From Sedimentitalea xiamensis (GTDB taxonomy: Bacteria; Pseudomonadota; Alphaproteobacteria; Rhodobacterales; Rhodobacteraceae), in the NCBI RefSeq assembly GCF_030164465.1, contig NZ_JASNJE010000008.1:79992-143991 (forward strand): a DNA stretch of 64,000 nucleotides, written 5' to 3'. The position numbers and the translations under genes were made by a program. The notes under the pieces were generated by a model. The model made no database searches. It was not told the origin of the DNA and was given only the letters and a program-made list of their open reading frames with translations. Within the stretch, counting starts at the first letter, position 1. Each line of letters opens with the position of its first letter. Of this stretch, positions 43,603 through 52,508 are shown in pieces.

Positions 43603-44456
43603 ACCGCGTCCAGTTTCGTCACCAGCGCCGGATCACGCGCCTCGGGGGCGGTGAGGATGGCGTGATCCAGCGCCCTGTCGCAGCCGTGCGGGCAGGGCGC
43701 GCGGTCCGCGCCCAGCAGGGCCGGCAGCCGGCTGACCAGATCGCGGGCCTTTTCGGCATTGCCCATCAGCGTCGCGATGATCTGCGCGATATCGACCGCG
43801 CCATGGTCCGGATGCCAGCTGTCGTAATCGGTGATCATGGCGACCGAGGCATAGCAAAGTTCCGCCTCGCGGGCGAGCTTGGTCTCGGGCATGTTGGTCA
43901 TGCCGATCACGTCGCAGCCCCAGCTGTCGCGATACATCCGGGATTCCGCCAGGGTGGAGAATTGCGGGCCTTCCATCGCCAGATAGGTGCCGCCCTCGTG
44001 CACCGTGATGCCGGCGTCGCGGGCGGCCGCGGCGCAGGCGGCCGAAAGACGCGGGCAGGTCGGGTGCGCGACGCTGACATGGCCGACGCAGCCGGTGCCG
44101 AAAAACGATTTCTCGCGCGCGAAGGTGCGGTCGATGAACTGATCTACGACGACGAAATCGCCCGGAGCCAGGTCTTCGCGAAAGCTGCCGCAGGCCGACA
44201 CGCTGACCACGTCGGTGACGCCCAGCCGCTTCAGCGCATCAATATTGGCACGGTAGGGCACGGTGCTGGGGCTGTGCACGTGGCCGCGCCCGTGGCGCGG
44301 CAGGAACGCCATGGCGACCCCGTCCAGTTGCCCGGTCAGGATCGCGTCGGACGGTTTGCCCCAAGGGCCGGCGACCTCGGTCCATTCCGCGTTCCGAAGC
44401 CCGTCGATGTCGTAGACGCCCGAGCCGCCGATGATGCCGATCCTGGTCTGTGTCAT
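43581..44456 (-). CDS. mtnP: S-methyl-5'-thioadenosine phosphorylase
   Basis: MtnP cleaves methylthioadenosine with phosphate to adenine and methylthioribose-1-phosphate in methionine salvage. The start at 44456 (MTQTRIGIIGGSGVYDIDGL) gives 291 residues, the usual length. The conserved IGIIGGSG, FLPRHGRGHVHSPSTVPYRAN, YLAMEGPQFSTLAESRMY and GMTNMPETKLAREAELCYA motifs are present. The adenine product can be salvaged by the nearby apt. No other methionine-salvage gene lies alongside. Confidence 0.96.
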   Translation of the reverse strand: MTQTRIGIIGGSGVYDIDGLRNAEWTEVAGPWGKPSDAILTGQLDGVAMAFLPRHGRGHVHSPSTVPYRANIDALKRLGVTDVVSVSACGSFREDLAPGDFVVVDQFIDRTFAREKSFFGTGCVGHVSVAHPTCPRLSAACAAAARDAGITVHEGGTYLAMEGPQFSTLAESRMYRDSWGCDVIGMTNMPETKLAREAELCYASVAMITDYDSWHPDHGAVDIAQIIATLMGNAEKARDLVSRLPALLGADRAPCPHGCDRALDHAILTAPEARDPALVTKLDAVAGRVLG

Positions 44457-44704
44457 GGAAATTCCCCGTTCTGATCCGGCGGCAGCGTGGCGGCGGCAGC
44501 GCGGGAAATCAACCGCCGAAACGCGGGCGGCGGGGCGGCGGCGCATTTCCCGTGGCGCGGGTCTGGCGCCCGCACGTCATGGCCCGGCCGCCATGACCTG
44601 AGCGCATGGCGGCCTCCCGCCCGGCGGCATGGCGTTTTGGCCGCGAACCCTGTAAGCGACCCCTTTGCCGCGTGACCCGGCCCCAGCGAACAGGACTGAT
44701 TTCC

Positions 44705-46333
44705 ATGCGCCGCGCCTTGATGGCCTCTTTTGCCAACCGTCTCGCCATGCCCGATCTGCGCTGGATGCCCGACGAAGGGCTGACCCCGTCGCGTCTGCGC
44801 ATCGAGTTGCTGTCGGGGCTGACCGTGGCGCTGGCGCTGGTGCCGGAAGCGGTGGCCTTTGCCTTTGTCGCCGGGGTGCATCCGCTGGTGGGGCTTTATG
44901 CGGCCTTTCTCGTCGGGCTGATCACCGCGCTGATCGGCGGGCGACCGGGCATGATTTCCGGGGCGACGGGCGCGCTGGCGGTGGTGATGGTGGCGCTGGT
45001 GGCGGAACACGGGGTCGAATACCTGTTCGCCACGGTGGTTCTCATGGGTCTCATGCAGATCTTTGCCGGGATCATGCGATGGGGCCGGTTCATCCGCCTG
45101 GTGCCGCACCCGGTGATGCTCGGGTTCGTGAACGGGCTGGCGATCGTCATCTTCCTGGCGCAGCTGGGGCAGTTCAAGGTTCCGGGCAGCATGGTCAACA
45201 CCGGGCACGGGGTCTCGGGCGGCGAATGGCTGAGCGGCGGACCGCTCTACCTGATGCTGAGCCTGGTGGTGCTGACCATGGTCGTCATCTGGATCATGCC
45301 GCGCGTCACGCGGGTGATTCCGGCGCCGCTCGCCGGGATCGGCGTCGTCGCCACGCTGGTGATCGTGGCCGGGGTGGATGTGCCGCGGGTCGGCGATCTG
45401 GCGTCGATCCAGGGCGGATTGCCCTCGTTTCACATTCCGATGGTGCCGCCGACCTGGGAAACCCTGCGGATCATCCTGCCCTATTCGGTCATTCTGGCGG
45501 CAATCGGGCTGATCGAAAGCCTGCTGACGCTGAACCTGGTCGGGGACATCACCGGCAAGCGCGGCGGGGCGAGCCAGGAATGCGTGGCGCAGGGCGTGGC
45601 CAATACCGTGACCGGCTTTTTCGGCGGCATGGGCGGCTGCGCGATGATCGGGCAGTCGATGATCAACGTGAAATCCGGCGGGCGCACCCGCGTCGCCGGG
45701 ATCGCGGCGGCGCTGTTCCTGCTGGTCTTCATCCTCTTTGCCGCGCCGGTGATCGAACTGATCCCGCTGGCGGCGCTGGTCGGGGTGATGTTCATGGTGG
45801 TGATCGGCACCTTCGCCTGGAACAGCCTGACGATCCTGCGCAAGGTGCCGCTGACGGATGCGTTCGTGATCCTGCTGGTGACGGTGGTGACGGTGCTGGA
45901 AGACCTGGCCGTCGCCGTCGTGGTGGGCGTGATCGTGAGCGCGCTGGCCTATGCCTGGAACAACGCGCGGCGCATCCACGCCAAGACCTATGAAACGCCG
46001 GAAGGCGCCCGTGTCTATCAGATCCAGGGACCGCTGTTCTTCGGGTCGTCGGACGGGTTCGTCGAGATGTTCGACCCGGCGGGCGATCCCGCGTCGGTGA
46101 TCGTCGATTTCGCCGACAGCCGCGTGGTCGATCAGTCCGCGTTGCAGGCGATCGAGACGGTCGCCGCGAAATACGAGGCCGAGGGCAAGCAGATCCAACT
46201 GCGCCACCTGAGCCGCGATTGTCACCGTCTTCTGAAGAAGGCGGGGCACCTGATGGTGGACAGCGACGACGACCCGGACTACGCGCTGGCGGTCAACTAC
46301 CAGGTGCGCACGGGTATCCTCGGCGGGCACTGA
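44705..46333 (+). CDS. SulP-family anion transporter with STAS domain
   Basis: The 542-residue protein has 10-12 membrane helices in the first ~410 residues. The SulP signature VPEAVAFAFVAGVHPLVGLYAAF comes early and GGMGGCAMIGQSMINVKSGGRTR in the middle. A C-terminal STAS domain follows (~residues 440-530, VIVDFADSRVVDQSALQAIE). Such proteins carry sulfate, bicarbonate or other anions. The start at 44705 is preferred; ATG 44720 is an alternative. It diverges from mtnP. The substrate is not defined; sulfate uptake or bicarbonate are both plausible. Confidence 0.92.
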   Translation: MRRALMASFANRLAMPDLRWMPDEGLTPSRLRIELLSGLTVALALVPEAVAFAFVAGVHPLVGLYAAFLVGLITALIGGRPGMISGATGALAVVMVALVAEHGVEYLFATVVLMGLMQIFAGIMRWGRFIRLVPHPVMLGFVNGLAIVIFLAQLGQFKVPGSMVNTGHGVSGGEWLSGGPLYLMLSLVVLTMVVIWIMPRVTRVIPAPLAGIGVVATLVIVAGVDVPRVGDLASIQGGLPSFHIPMVPPTWETLRIILPYSVILAAIGLIESLLTLNLVGDITGKRGGASQECVAQGVANTVTGFFGGMGGCAMIGQSMINVKSGGRTRVAGIAAALFLLVFILFAAPVIELIPLAALVGVMFMVVIGTFAWNSLTILRKVPLTDAFVILLVTVVTVLEDLAVAVVVGVIVSALAYAWNNARRIHAKTYETPEGARVYQIQGPLFFGSSDGFVEMFDPAGDPASVIVDFADSRVVDQSALQAIETVAAKYEAEGKQIQLRHLSRDCHRLLKKAGHLMVDSDDDPDYALAVNYQVRTGILGGH

Positions 46334-46342
46334 GCGCCGGTT

Positions 46343-47278
46343 TCAGACGGCCGGAAGCAGAAGGTTGCCGCTGTCCAGGTCGTCCGAGGTCACGCCGAGG
46401 ACGTGAATGATCCGCAACCCGTCGGTGATATCGACGCCGCTTGCGGTGTCCGAAAGCGCGATGTCCCCGGCCGAGCGAATGACGATCTTATCCAGGTCGA
46501 TCTCGAAATCGTGGATCGTGTCCTCTTCCGGCAGCACAGCGGCGTTGAACACGAAGCGGTCGGCATCCCGGCCGCCGCGCAGATCGTCATTTCCCCTGCC
46601 GCCGACCAGCGTGTCGCGGCCGCCGCCGCCGTTCAACTGATCCGAACCGTTCCCGCCGAACAGGCGATCCGGTCCGCCATTTCCGAACAGCGTGTCGTGC
46701 TGGGCGCCGCCATAGAGCCTGTCACGCCCGGCGCCGCCCCAAAGGATGTCGTCGAGCATGCCGCCATGCACCGTGTCGTTCCCCGCGCCGGCGTGGAACC
46801 GGTCGTATCCGTATTCCAGCCAGATCGTGTTGTCGCCGGAAAAGGACACGGGGATTCCGTCAATGCTCTGGTGGTCCTTCAGGATCACGTCGCCGAGGCT
46901 GTTGCCGTAAAGCGTCCAGTCCATCGGGTAGATCAGCGCTTCGATCGCGCCGGGATCGGCGCCGGAGTCTTCCTGCGCCGCGGCCGCCGACAGGGTCGCG
47001 GCGTCGAGGTCGAGTTCGGACAGGGTGTAGAAGTAGCCGGGGCGGGAAAACGCAAAGTGGAGCGTGTCGATGGTGCCGCCGACCAGTTCGGTGCGCGGTC
47101 CCGAACTGTCGAAAACGAAGCCGTCGCCGGTGATTTCAATGGTGGATGTGCCGATGTCGAAGGCGGCCGAGGTCGCGGAGGACGAGACCAGCGTGCTGTC
47201 CAGCATCAGCAATTCGAACAGGTTGTCGAGGATCGAGATCGGGTTCAGAATGCTCTGGGAAGTTTGAAACGTCGGCAT
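46343..47278 (-). CDS. RTX-type calcium-binding secreted protein
   Basis: A 311-residue protein without a Sec signal. Residues ~1-155 are a non-repetitive head. A block of about six GGxGxDxLxGG-type nonapeptides follows (for example GGAGRDRLYGG, GNGGPDRLFGG, GGNGSDQLNGG and GGGGRDTLVGG). These bind calcium and fold as a beta-roll after export. The tail DRFVFNAAVL...DTIHDFEIDLDKI resembles the C-terminal signal used by type I secretion. No type I exporter genes are adjacent. The head domain has no recognised function. Confidence 0.88.
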   Translation of the reverse strand: MPTFQTSQSILNPISILDNLFELLMLDSTLVSSSATSAAFDIGTSTIEITGDGFVFDSSGPRTELVGGTIDTLHFAFSRPGYFYTLSELDLDAATLSAAAAQEDSGADPGAIEALIYPMDWTLYGNSLGDVILKDHQSIDGIPVSFSGDNTIWLEYGYDRFHAGAGNDTVHGGMLDDILWGGAGRDRLYGGAQHDTLFGNGGPDRLFGGNGSDQLNGGGGRDTLVGGRGNDDLRGGRDADRFVFNAAVLPEEDTIHDFEIDLDKIVIRSAGDIALSDTASGVDITDGLRIIHVLGVTSDDLDSGNLLLPAV

Positions 47279-47341
47279 GGCGGGCTCTGGACATGGAAAA
47301 GGGCTGTCCCGTCTCATACCACGCTATCGCGGTTTCGCGGA

Positions 47342-47950
47342 CTATTTTTCGCCCGGCCGCACCAGTTCGAAGACTTCGGACACATGGGTATAGTCGCGAT
47401 ACCCCAGGCGGGCGAGCGGCTGGAACGCGGTGATTTCGAACCGGCCGTCACGAATGCAGTTGTCGCGCATGTGGATGCCGGTGACTTCGCCCAGCACCAG
47501 CTTGTTGGAATCGCCGGGCAGGTCGATGATCTGCGTCATCTTGCATTCCAGCGCCGCCGGTGCGCCCTGAACCCGCGCGCAGTCGATGGTTTCGCACTCC
47601 ACCGCCGTCAGCCCGGCGGCGGCGAATTCGTCGACGTTCTTGCCCAGCATGGCCGATGTGGCGTTCATCGCGTGACGCGCCGCGTATTCGACGATATTGA
47701 CGCAGAACACCCCGGTTTCGGCGATGTTCGCGACGCTGTCCTTGGTGTTGTTCTGGTCCGGCTTGGCGCTGGTCGATGCGAACATGACCTGCGGCGGCAC
47801 ATAGGCGATGGCATTGAAGAACGAATAAGGCGCCAGGTTGTCGGTTCCGGTCGAGTCGCGGCTGGAGATCCACCCGATCGGCCGTGGAGTCACGATGGCG
47901 TTGAACGGGTTGTGCGGCAGTCCGTGGCCGTCCTCGGGGCGATAGAACAT
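47342..47950 (-). CDS. Flavin reductase-like FMN-binding protein
   Basis: The start at 47950 (MFYRPEDGHGLPHNPFNA) gives 202 residues of the flavin-reductase-like (DIM6/NTAB) split-barrel family. Typical sequence includes NAIVTPRPIGWISSRDSTGTDNLAPYSFFNA and FCVNIVEYAARHAMNATSA. Members reduce FMN with NAD(P)H or bind it for monooxygenases. It stands alone, so its partner is unknown. The longer frame from 47974 has no added support. Confidence 0.9.
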   Translation of the reverse strand: MFYRPEDGHGLPHNPFNAIVTPRPIGWISSRDSTGTDNLAPYSFFNAIAYVPPQVMFASTSAKPDQNNTKDSVANIAETGVFCVNIVEYAARHAMNATSAMLGKNVDEFAAAGLTAVECETIDCARVQGAPAALECKMTQIIDLPGDSNKLVLGEVTGIHMRDNCIRDGRFEITAFQPLARLGYRDYTHVSEVFELVRPGEK

Positions 47951-48016
47951 GCGTCTCTCCAGATGTTTGCCCAAGTCCTAGCCGCGTGATAGGGCGAATT
48001 CCACCACTTAACGACG

Positions 48017-48526
48017 ATGGACCTCCCCGTGATCGCTCTCATGCCGGAAAAACAGGACGACTGGTGGGAAGTCGAGGCGCTTTACGATCTTTGCTTTGCC
48101 CCCGGCCGCGAAGCCCTGTCGTCCTATCGCCTGCGGGACGGCATTCCGCCGGTGCCGGGCCTGTCGCTGGTGGCGCGGGACAGCGACGGCATCCTGACGG
48201 GGGCGATCCGGTTCTGGCCGGTGCGGGTCGCCGGGCTGCCGGCCCTGCTGCTTGGGCCGGTCGCCGTGCACCCGACGCACCAGGGCGAGGGCCTCGGCGG
48301 CGTGCTGATCCGCGACGGGCTGGCGGCGGCGGTGGCCGGTGGCTGGGACAGGGTTCTGCTGGTGGGCGATGCGCCGTATTACCAGAGGTTCGGCTTCAGC
48401 AGGCTGGAGCGGGTGCGGATGCCACCGCCGACGAACCCCGACCGGGTGCTGGGGCAGGCGCTGTCGCCGGGCGCTTGGGACGGCGTGGAAGGCGACGTGA
48501 CCCGCTGGAGCGGCGACGCACATTGA
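48017..48526 (+). CDS. GNAT N-acetyltransferase (YhbS-like)
   Basis: A 169-residue GNAT enzyme. The acetyl-CoA pyrophosphate loop is in LGPVAVHPTHQGEGLGGVLIRDGL, and the YhbS-type VLLVGDAPYYQRFGFSRL follows. It has no membrane segment or signal. It precedes the EcsC gene on the same strand by 49 bp. The substrate is unknown. Confidence 0.9.
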   Translation: MDLPVIALMPEKQDDWWEVEALYDLCFAPGREALSSYRLRDGIPPVPGLSLVARDSDGILTGAIRFWPVRVAGLPALLLGPVAVHPTHQGEGLGGVLIRDGLAAAVAGGWDRVLLVGDAPYYQRFGFSRLERVRMPPPTNPDRVLGQALSPGAWDGVEGDVTRWSGDAH

Positions 48527-48575
48527 AAACCCGCCGCCGGGTGACGATCTTGATGCCGTGCATGAAGGAAATGAC

Positions 48576-49334
48576 ATGAGCGACATTCTGATCCTGGGGC
48601 CGGTGGACGTGGAAAGCGAACTGGACCGGCTGGCGGTGGAATACCGCGCCGCCGGCGGTCTGGGCGTCCAGATGCTCACCGCTTTGGGCGGCAAGGCCGA
48701 GGGGCTGATCGACCGGCTGCCGCCATCGGTGCGCGCTGGCCTGGGCGATGCGACGGCGCAGGCCCTGACGCTGGCGATGCAGGCGGCCCAGTCGTCGCGG
48801 CGGGCGGTGCCGGACCAGAAGCCCTGGGTCAACAGGGCCGTCACGACGGCGATGGGCGCCGCCGGCGGCTACGGCGGCCTGCCGACCGCGCTGATCGAGC
48901 TGCCCGCGACGACGGCGGTCCTGCTGCGGTCGATCCAGGGGACGGCGGCGGGTCTGGGGTTCGACCCGGAGTCCGAAAGCGTCCGGTTCGATTGCATCAG
49001 GGTCTTCGCCGCGGCGGGGCCGCTGGCCGAGGATGACGGCGCCGACCTGGGGTTCGTATCGCTGCGGCTGACGCTGACCGGGGGCGCGACGCACAGGCTG
49101 ATCGCGGCCGTCGCGCCGAAGCTGGCCACGGCGCTCGGCCAGAAGCTCGCGGCGCAGACGGTTCCGGTGCTGGGCGCGGTGGCCGGGGCGACGGCGAATT
49201 ACGTTTATACCGGGTATTATCAACGCATTGCGCGGGTCCATTTCGGCCTGCGCAGACTGGCCATCGATGCCGACCTGCCGCAGGAGGAACTGGTGCGGCG
49301 GTTGACGCTGCGCCTGCGCGGGCAGCTGAAATGA
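48576..49334 (+). CDS. EcsC family protein
   Basis: The start at 48576 (MSDILILGPVDVESEL) follows AAGGAAATGAC and yields 252 residues. The sequence matches the EcsC family: a Gly/Ala-rich, partly amphipathic core with TAMGAAGGYGGLPTALIELPATTAVLLRSIQ, and a second half with KLATALGQKLAAQTVPVLGAVAGATANY. In Bacillus the EcsC protein is encoded beside an ABC transporter. Here it has no such partner. Its biochemical role is unknown. Confidence 0.88.
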   Translation: MSDILILGPVDVESELDRLAVEYRAAGGLGVQMLTALGGKAEGLIDRLPPSVRAGLGDATAQALTLAMQAAQSSRRAVPDQKPWVNRAVTTAMGAAGGYGGLPTALIELPATTAVLLRSIQGTAAGLGFDPESESVRFDCIRVFAAAGPLAEDDGADLGFVSLRLTLTGGATHRLIAAVAPKLATALGQKLAAQTVPVLGAVAGATANYVYTGYYQRIARVHFGLRRLAIDADLPQEELVRRLTLRLRGQLK

Positions 49335-49453
49335 TGCGCCTTTGGCGCGCCTGTGAACCGAACGGTTACAATTTTCGGGCAGTCTGACGGAAGAAATTGG
49401 GTGAAATCCGAAATTTCGCGTTGTAGGCTTTTTGAAAAAGGTTCCGGGGCGGT

Positions 49454-49927
49454 GTGAGCAGAATGCTTATCAAGCAATTACCGATAACGGTTCGGGCATC
49501 GCACAAGAGCGATGTGCGCACGCAGTTCGCGGCACTTTGCTATCGCATCTCGCAGGACCGGCCCCAGATCCTGCTGGTCACGTCGCGCAAGACCGGCCGC
49601 TGGATCATTCCCAAAGGCTGGCCGGTGTGCGGTCTGACGCCGGCGGACTGCGCGGCAAAGGAAGCCTGGGAAGAGGCCGGCGTCATCGGAAAGGCGCGGG
49701 ATCAGTGCCTTGGGATCTATTCCTACGACAAGGTTATGGACGCCGGAAACGGGCTGCCCTGCGTGGCGATGGTCTATCCGGTCAAGGTCAAGACCTTGGC
49801 GCAGGACTACCCGGAACATGCGCAGCGGCGTCGCAAGTGGTTCTCGCAGAAAAAGGCCGCGGCGCGTCTGACGGAACCCGAATTGGCGCGGATCGTGCGG
49901 GATTTCAACCCGAAGATCCTGCGCTGA
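49454..49927 (+). CDS. NUDIX hydrolase
   Basis: A 157-residue hydrolase (GTG at 49454; ATG 49463 is an alternative giving 154). The NUDIX box reads GWPVCGLTPADCAAKEAWEEAGV. The catalytic EAWEEAGV core is intact, but the first conserved Glu is replaced by Leu. The KGW start and box resemble diphosphoinositol-polyphosphate-type hydrolases common in alphaproteobacteria. It probably hydrolyses a nucleoside diphosphate derivative or polyphosphate ester; the substrate is not predictable. It precedes a DUF1178 gene. Confidence 0.9.
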   Translation: MSRMLIKQLPITVRASHKSDVRTQFAALCYRISQDRPQILLVTSRKTGRWIIPKGWPVCGLTPADCAAKEAWEEAGVIGKARDQCLGIYSYDKVMDAGNGLPCVAMVYPVKVKTLAQDYPEHAQRRRKWFSQKKAAARLTEPELARIVRDFNPKILR

Positions 49928-50005
49928 TTGACGCGCCCCGCTTGAACTTCGCCGCGCGGCGGTTATTTGACGTTCGGGTCTATGGTAAGGGATTGACGGG
50001 GTCAC

Positions 50006-50425
50006 ATGATTCAATATGCGCTGAAATGTGCCGAAGGACATAGTTTCGACAGTTGGTTCCAGTCGGCGGAAGCCTTCGACAAACTGTCGGCCTCGGGCAT
50101 GATTTCCTGCGCGGTCTGCGGCGGCGGCAAGGTGGAAAAGGCGATCATGGCGCCCAGGGTCAGCGCGCCGCGTGAAGCGCGGGGGCCGCTGACCCAGCCC
50201 GCGAGCCCCGCCGAACAGGCGCTGGCGGAACTGCGCCGCAGGATCGAAAAGACTTCGGATTACGTCGGCGCCGATTTCGTGACCGAGGCGCGCGCCATGC
50301 ACGAGGGCGAAGCCCCGGAGCGGTCGATCCACGGCGAGGCGCGGCTGGATGAGGCGCGCAAGCTGCTGGAAGACGGCGTGCCAGTGGCGCCTTTGCCGTT
50401 CCTGCCCAACCGCAAGACCAACTAG
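50006..50425 (+). CDS. DUF1178 family protein
   Basis: A 139-residue conserved protein of unknown function. The N-terminal MIQYALKCAEGHSFDSWFQSAEAF and the ISCAVCGGGKVEKAIMAPRV segment carry three cysteines (KCAEGH, CAVC) that probably bind a metal, as in small zinc ribbons. The C-terminal half (VGADFVTEARAMHEGEAPERSIHGEA) is typical of the family. It commonly accompanies a NUDIX gene in alphaproteobacteria, as here. Confidence 0.92.
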   Translation: MIQYALKCAEGHSFDSWFQSAEAFDKLSASGMISCAVCGGGKVEKAIMAPRVSAPREARGPLTQPASPAEQALAELRRRIEKTSDYVGADFVTEARAMHEGEAPERSIHGEARLDEARKLLEDGVPVAPLPFLPNRKTN

Positions 50426-50457
50426 CCAATCGCGCCGCCGCGCGGAGGAGGCCCGCA

Positions 50458-51114
50458 ATGACCGATCCGATCCATGTGGTGCTGACCGGGGCCAACCGGG
50501 GAATCGGCTTGGCCCTGGCGGATCGCTATCGCGCGGCGGGCCACAGCGTCACCGGCACGTCGCGGGACGGCAGCGGCGGGCTGGCGCTGGACGTGACCGA
50601 CCCGGACGCGCAGCGGGCGCTTGCGGGCAGGCTGGGGGACCGTCCGGTCGATCTTCTGGTGTGCAATGCCGGTGTCTATCTCGACAAGGGGCAGTCCCTG
50701 GAGTCCGGCTATCCGGCGAAGATGTGGGCCGACACGTTTGCCGTGAACGTGACGGGCGTTTTCCTGTCGATCCAGAACGTGCTGCCCCATCTGCGGCGGG
50801 CGCGGACACCGAAGATCGGGATCATCTCGTCCCAGATGGCGTCGCAGACGACCGCGCCCGGCGGCAGCTATATCTATCGCGCGTCCAAGGCGGCGGCGCT
50901 GAACCTCGGCCGCAACCTGGCGGCCGACCTGCGCGGGCAGGGAGTCGCCGTTGGCATCTACCATCCGGGCTGGGTGCAAACCGACATGGGCGGCGGCGCG
51001 GCGGCTATTCCGCCGGCCGAAGCCGCCGCCGGGCTGATGGCGCGGTTCGCGGCGCTGTCGATGGGCAGCACCGGCTGTTTCGAAACCTGGGACGGCCGTG
51101 CGCATCCGCTCTGA
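50458..51114 (+). CDS. Short-chain dehydrogenase/reductase
   Basis: A 218-residue SDR with a strong GGAGGAGG ribosome-binding site upstream. The cofactor loop is TGANRGIGLALADRY, the NAG-type motif is VCNAGVY, and the catalytic Ser-Tyr-Lys set is in ISSQMASQTTAPGGSYIYRASKAAALN. The C-terminus carries HPGWVQTDMGG. It is probably NADP-dependent; the substrate is unknown. It starts 33 bp after the DUF1178 gene. Confidence 0.92.
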   Translation: MTDPIHVVLTGANRGIGLALADRYRAAGHSVTGTSRDGSGGLALDVTDPDAQRALAGRLGDRPVDLLVCNAGVYLDKGQSLESGYPAKMWADTFAVNVTGVFLSIQNVLPHLRRARTPKIGIISSQMASQTTAPGGSYIYRASKAAALNLGRNLAADLRGQGVAVGIYHPGWVQTDMGGGAAAIPPAEAAAGLMARFAALSMGSTGCFETWDGRAHPL

Positions 51115-51222
51115 TCCGCGGCCGCCGTCGGCGGGCGCGCAGGTTTGCCCACTTGCCCTTGGGAAACCCCTCGCATAAGAGGCGGGCAGTTTGACTGCCA
51201 GACGCATGGAAAGGCACGGAGC

Positions 51223-52461
51223 ATGCCCGTACTCGTGATGAAATTCGGCGGCACATCGGTCGCCAACCTCGATCGCATCCGCCGCGCGGCCAAGCGTGTC
51301 GGCGTCGAAGTGGCCAAGGGCTATGACGTGATCGTCATCGTGTCCGCCATGTCGGGCAAGACCAATGAACTGGTCGGCTGGGTCGAGGAAACCTCGCCGC
51401 TGTTCGATGCCCGCGAATACGACGCGGTCGTGTCGTCGGGCGAGAACGTGACCGCCGGCCTGATGGCGCTGACCCTGCAGGAAATGGATGTGCCGGCGCG
51501 CAGCTGGCAGGGCTGGCAGGTGCCGGTGAAGACGACCAGCGCCCATTCCTCGGCCCGGATCGAGGAGATCCCGACCGACAACATCAAGGCCAAGTTTGAC
51601 CAGGGCATGCGCGTGGCCGTCGTCGCGGGGTTCCAGGGGATCAGCCCCGAAGGCCGGATCACCACGCTGGGCCGGGGCGGTTCGGACACCACCGCCGTCG
51701 CCTTCGCCGCCGCCTTCGGCGCCGAACGCTGCGATATCTATACGGACGTGGACGGCGTATACACCACCGATCCGCGGATCACCGACAAGGCGCGCAAGCT
51801 TGACAGAATCGCCTTCGAGGAGATGCTGGAACTGGCCAGCCTGGGCGCGAAGGTGTTGCAGACCCGGTCGGTGGAACTGGCGATGCGCTACAAGGTCAAG
51901 CTGCGGGTCTTGAGCAGTTTCGAAGAACAATCCGACACAGCTGGAACGCTGGTCTGCGATGAGGACGATATCATGGAATCCAATGTAGTGGCCGGCGTGG
52001 CCCATTCCCGCGACGAAGCCAAGATGACCCTTCTGTCGGTGGCCGACCGCCCCGGCATTGCGGCGACGATCTTCACGGCCCTGTCGGATGCGGGCGTCAA
52101 CGTCGATATGATCGTGCAGAACATCAGCGAGGAAGGCCGCACCGACATGACGTTTTCCTGCCCGACCGACCAGGTGGCGCGGGCGGAAAAGGCGCTGGCG
52201 GACATCAAGGCCAAGGGCGGTCTGAACTTTGCCGAACTGATCGCGGACAAGAATGTCGCCAAGGTTTCCGTGGTCGGAATCGGGATGCGCAGCCACACTG
52301 GCGTCGCCGCGAAGATGTTCAAGGTACTCTCGGGAGAGGGGATCAACATCAAGGTCATTACAACCTCCGAGATAAAGATTTCGGTGCTGATCGACCGGAA
52401 ATACATGGAACTTGCGGTCCAAGCCCTGCATGATGCCTTCGAACTGGACAAGGCAGCCTGA
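51223..52461 (+). CDS. lysC: Aspartate kinase
   Basis: LysC phosphorylates aspartate in the first step to Lys, Thr, Met and diaminopimelate. The start at 51223 (MPVLVMKFGGTSVAN) gives 412 residues. The kinase motif KFGGTS is at residues 6-11; GRGGSDTTAVAFAAAFGAERC and DVDGVYTTDPR follow. Two ACT domains at the C-terminus (from ~residue 265) mediate feedback inhibition. Its product path feeds thrC at 35.5 kb. It is followed by ptsP after 47 bp. Confidence 0.97.
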   Translation: MPVLVMKFGGTSVANLDRIRRAAKRVGVEVAKGYDVIVIVSAMSGKTNELVGWVEETSPLFDAREYDAVVSSGENVTAGLMALTLQEMDVPARSWQGWQVPVKTTSAHSSARIEEIPTDNIKAKFDQGMRVAVVAGFQGISPEGRITTLGRGGSDTTAVAFAAAFGAERCDIYTDVDGVYTTDPRITDKARKLDRIAFEEMLELASLGAKVLQTRSVELAMRYKVKLRVLSSFEEQSDTAGTLVCDEDDIMESNVVAGVAHSRDEAKMTLLSVADRPGIAATIFTALSDAGVNVDMIVQNISEEGRTDMTFSCPTDQVARAEKALADIKAKGGLNFAELIADKNVAKVSVVGIGMRSHTGVAAKMFKVLSGEGINIKVITTSEIKISVLIDRKYMELAVQALHDAFELDKAA

Positions 52462-52508
52462 GCGGATTTCGCTGCGGACGTCTTTCTGACAAGGACTGAA
52501 TCGGACGC

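Noticed and set aside
44453..46330. 625-codon minus-strand open frame opposite the SulP transporter
   Set aside because: It is His/Gln/Arg-rich shadow sequence with no motif, and the plus-strand frame has an unmistakable SulP signature and STAS domain.
46560..46780. Repetitive tract that could be mistaken for a tandem DNA repeat
   Set aside because: The periodicity is about 27 bp because it encodes the RTX nonapeptides; it is a protein repeat, not a CRISPR array or satellite.
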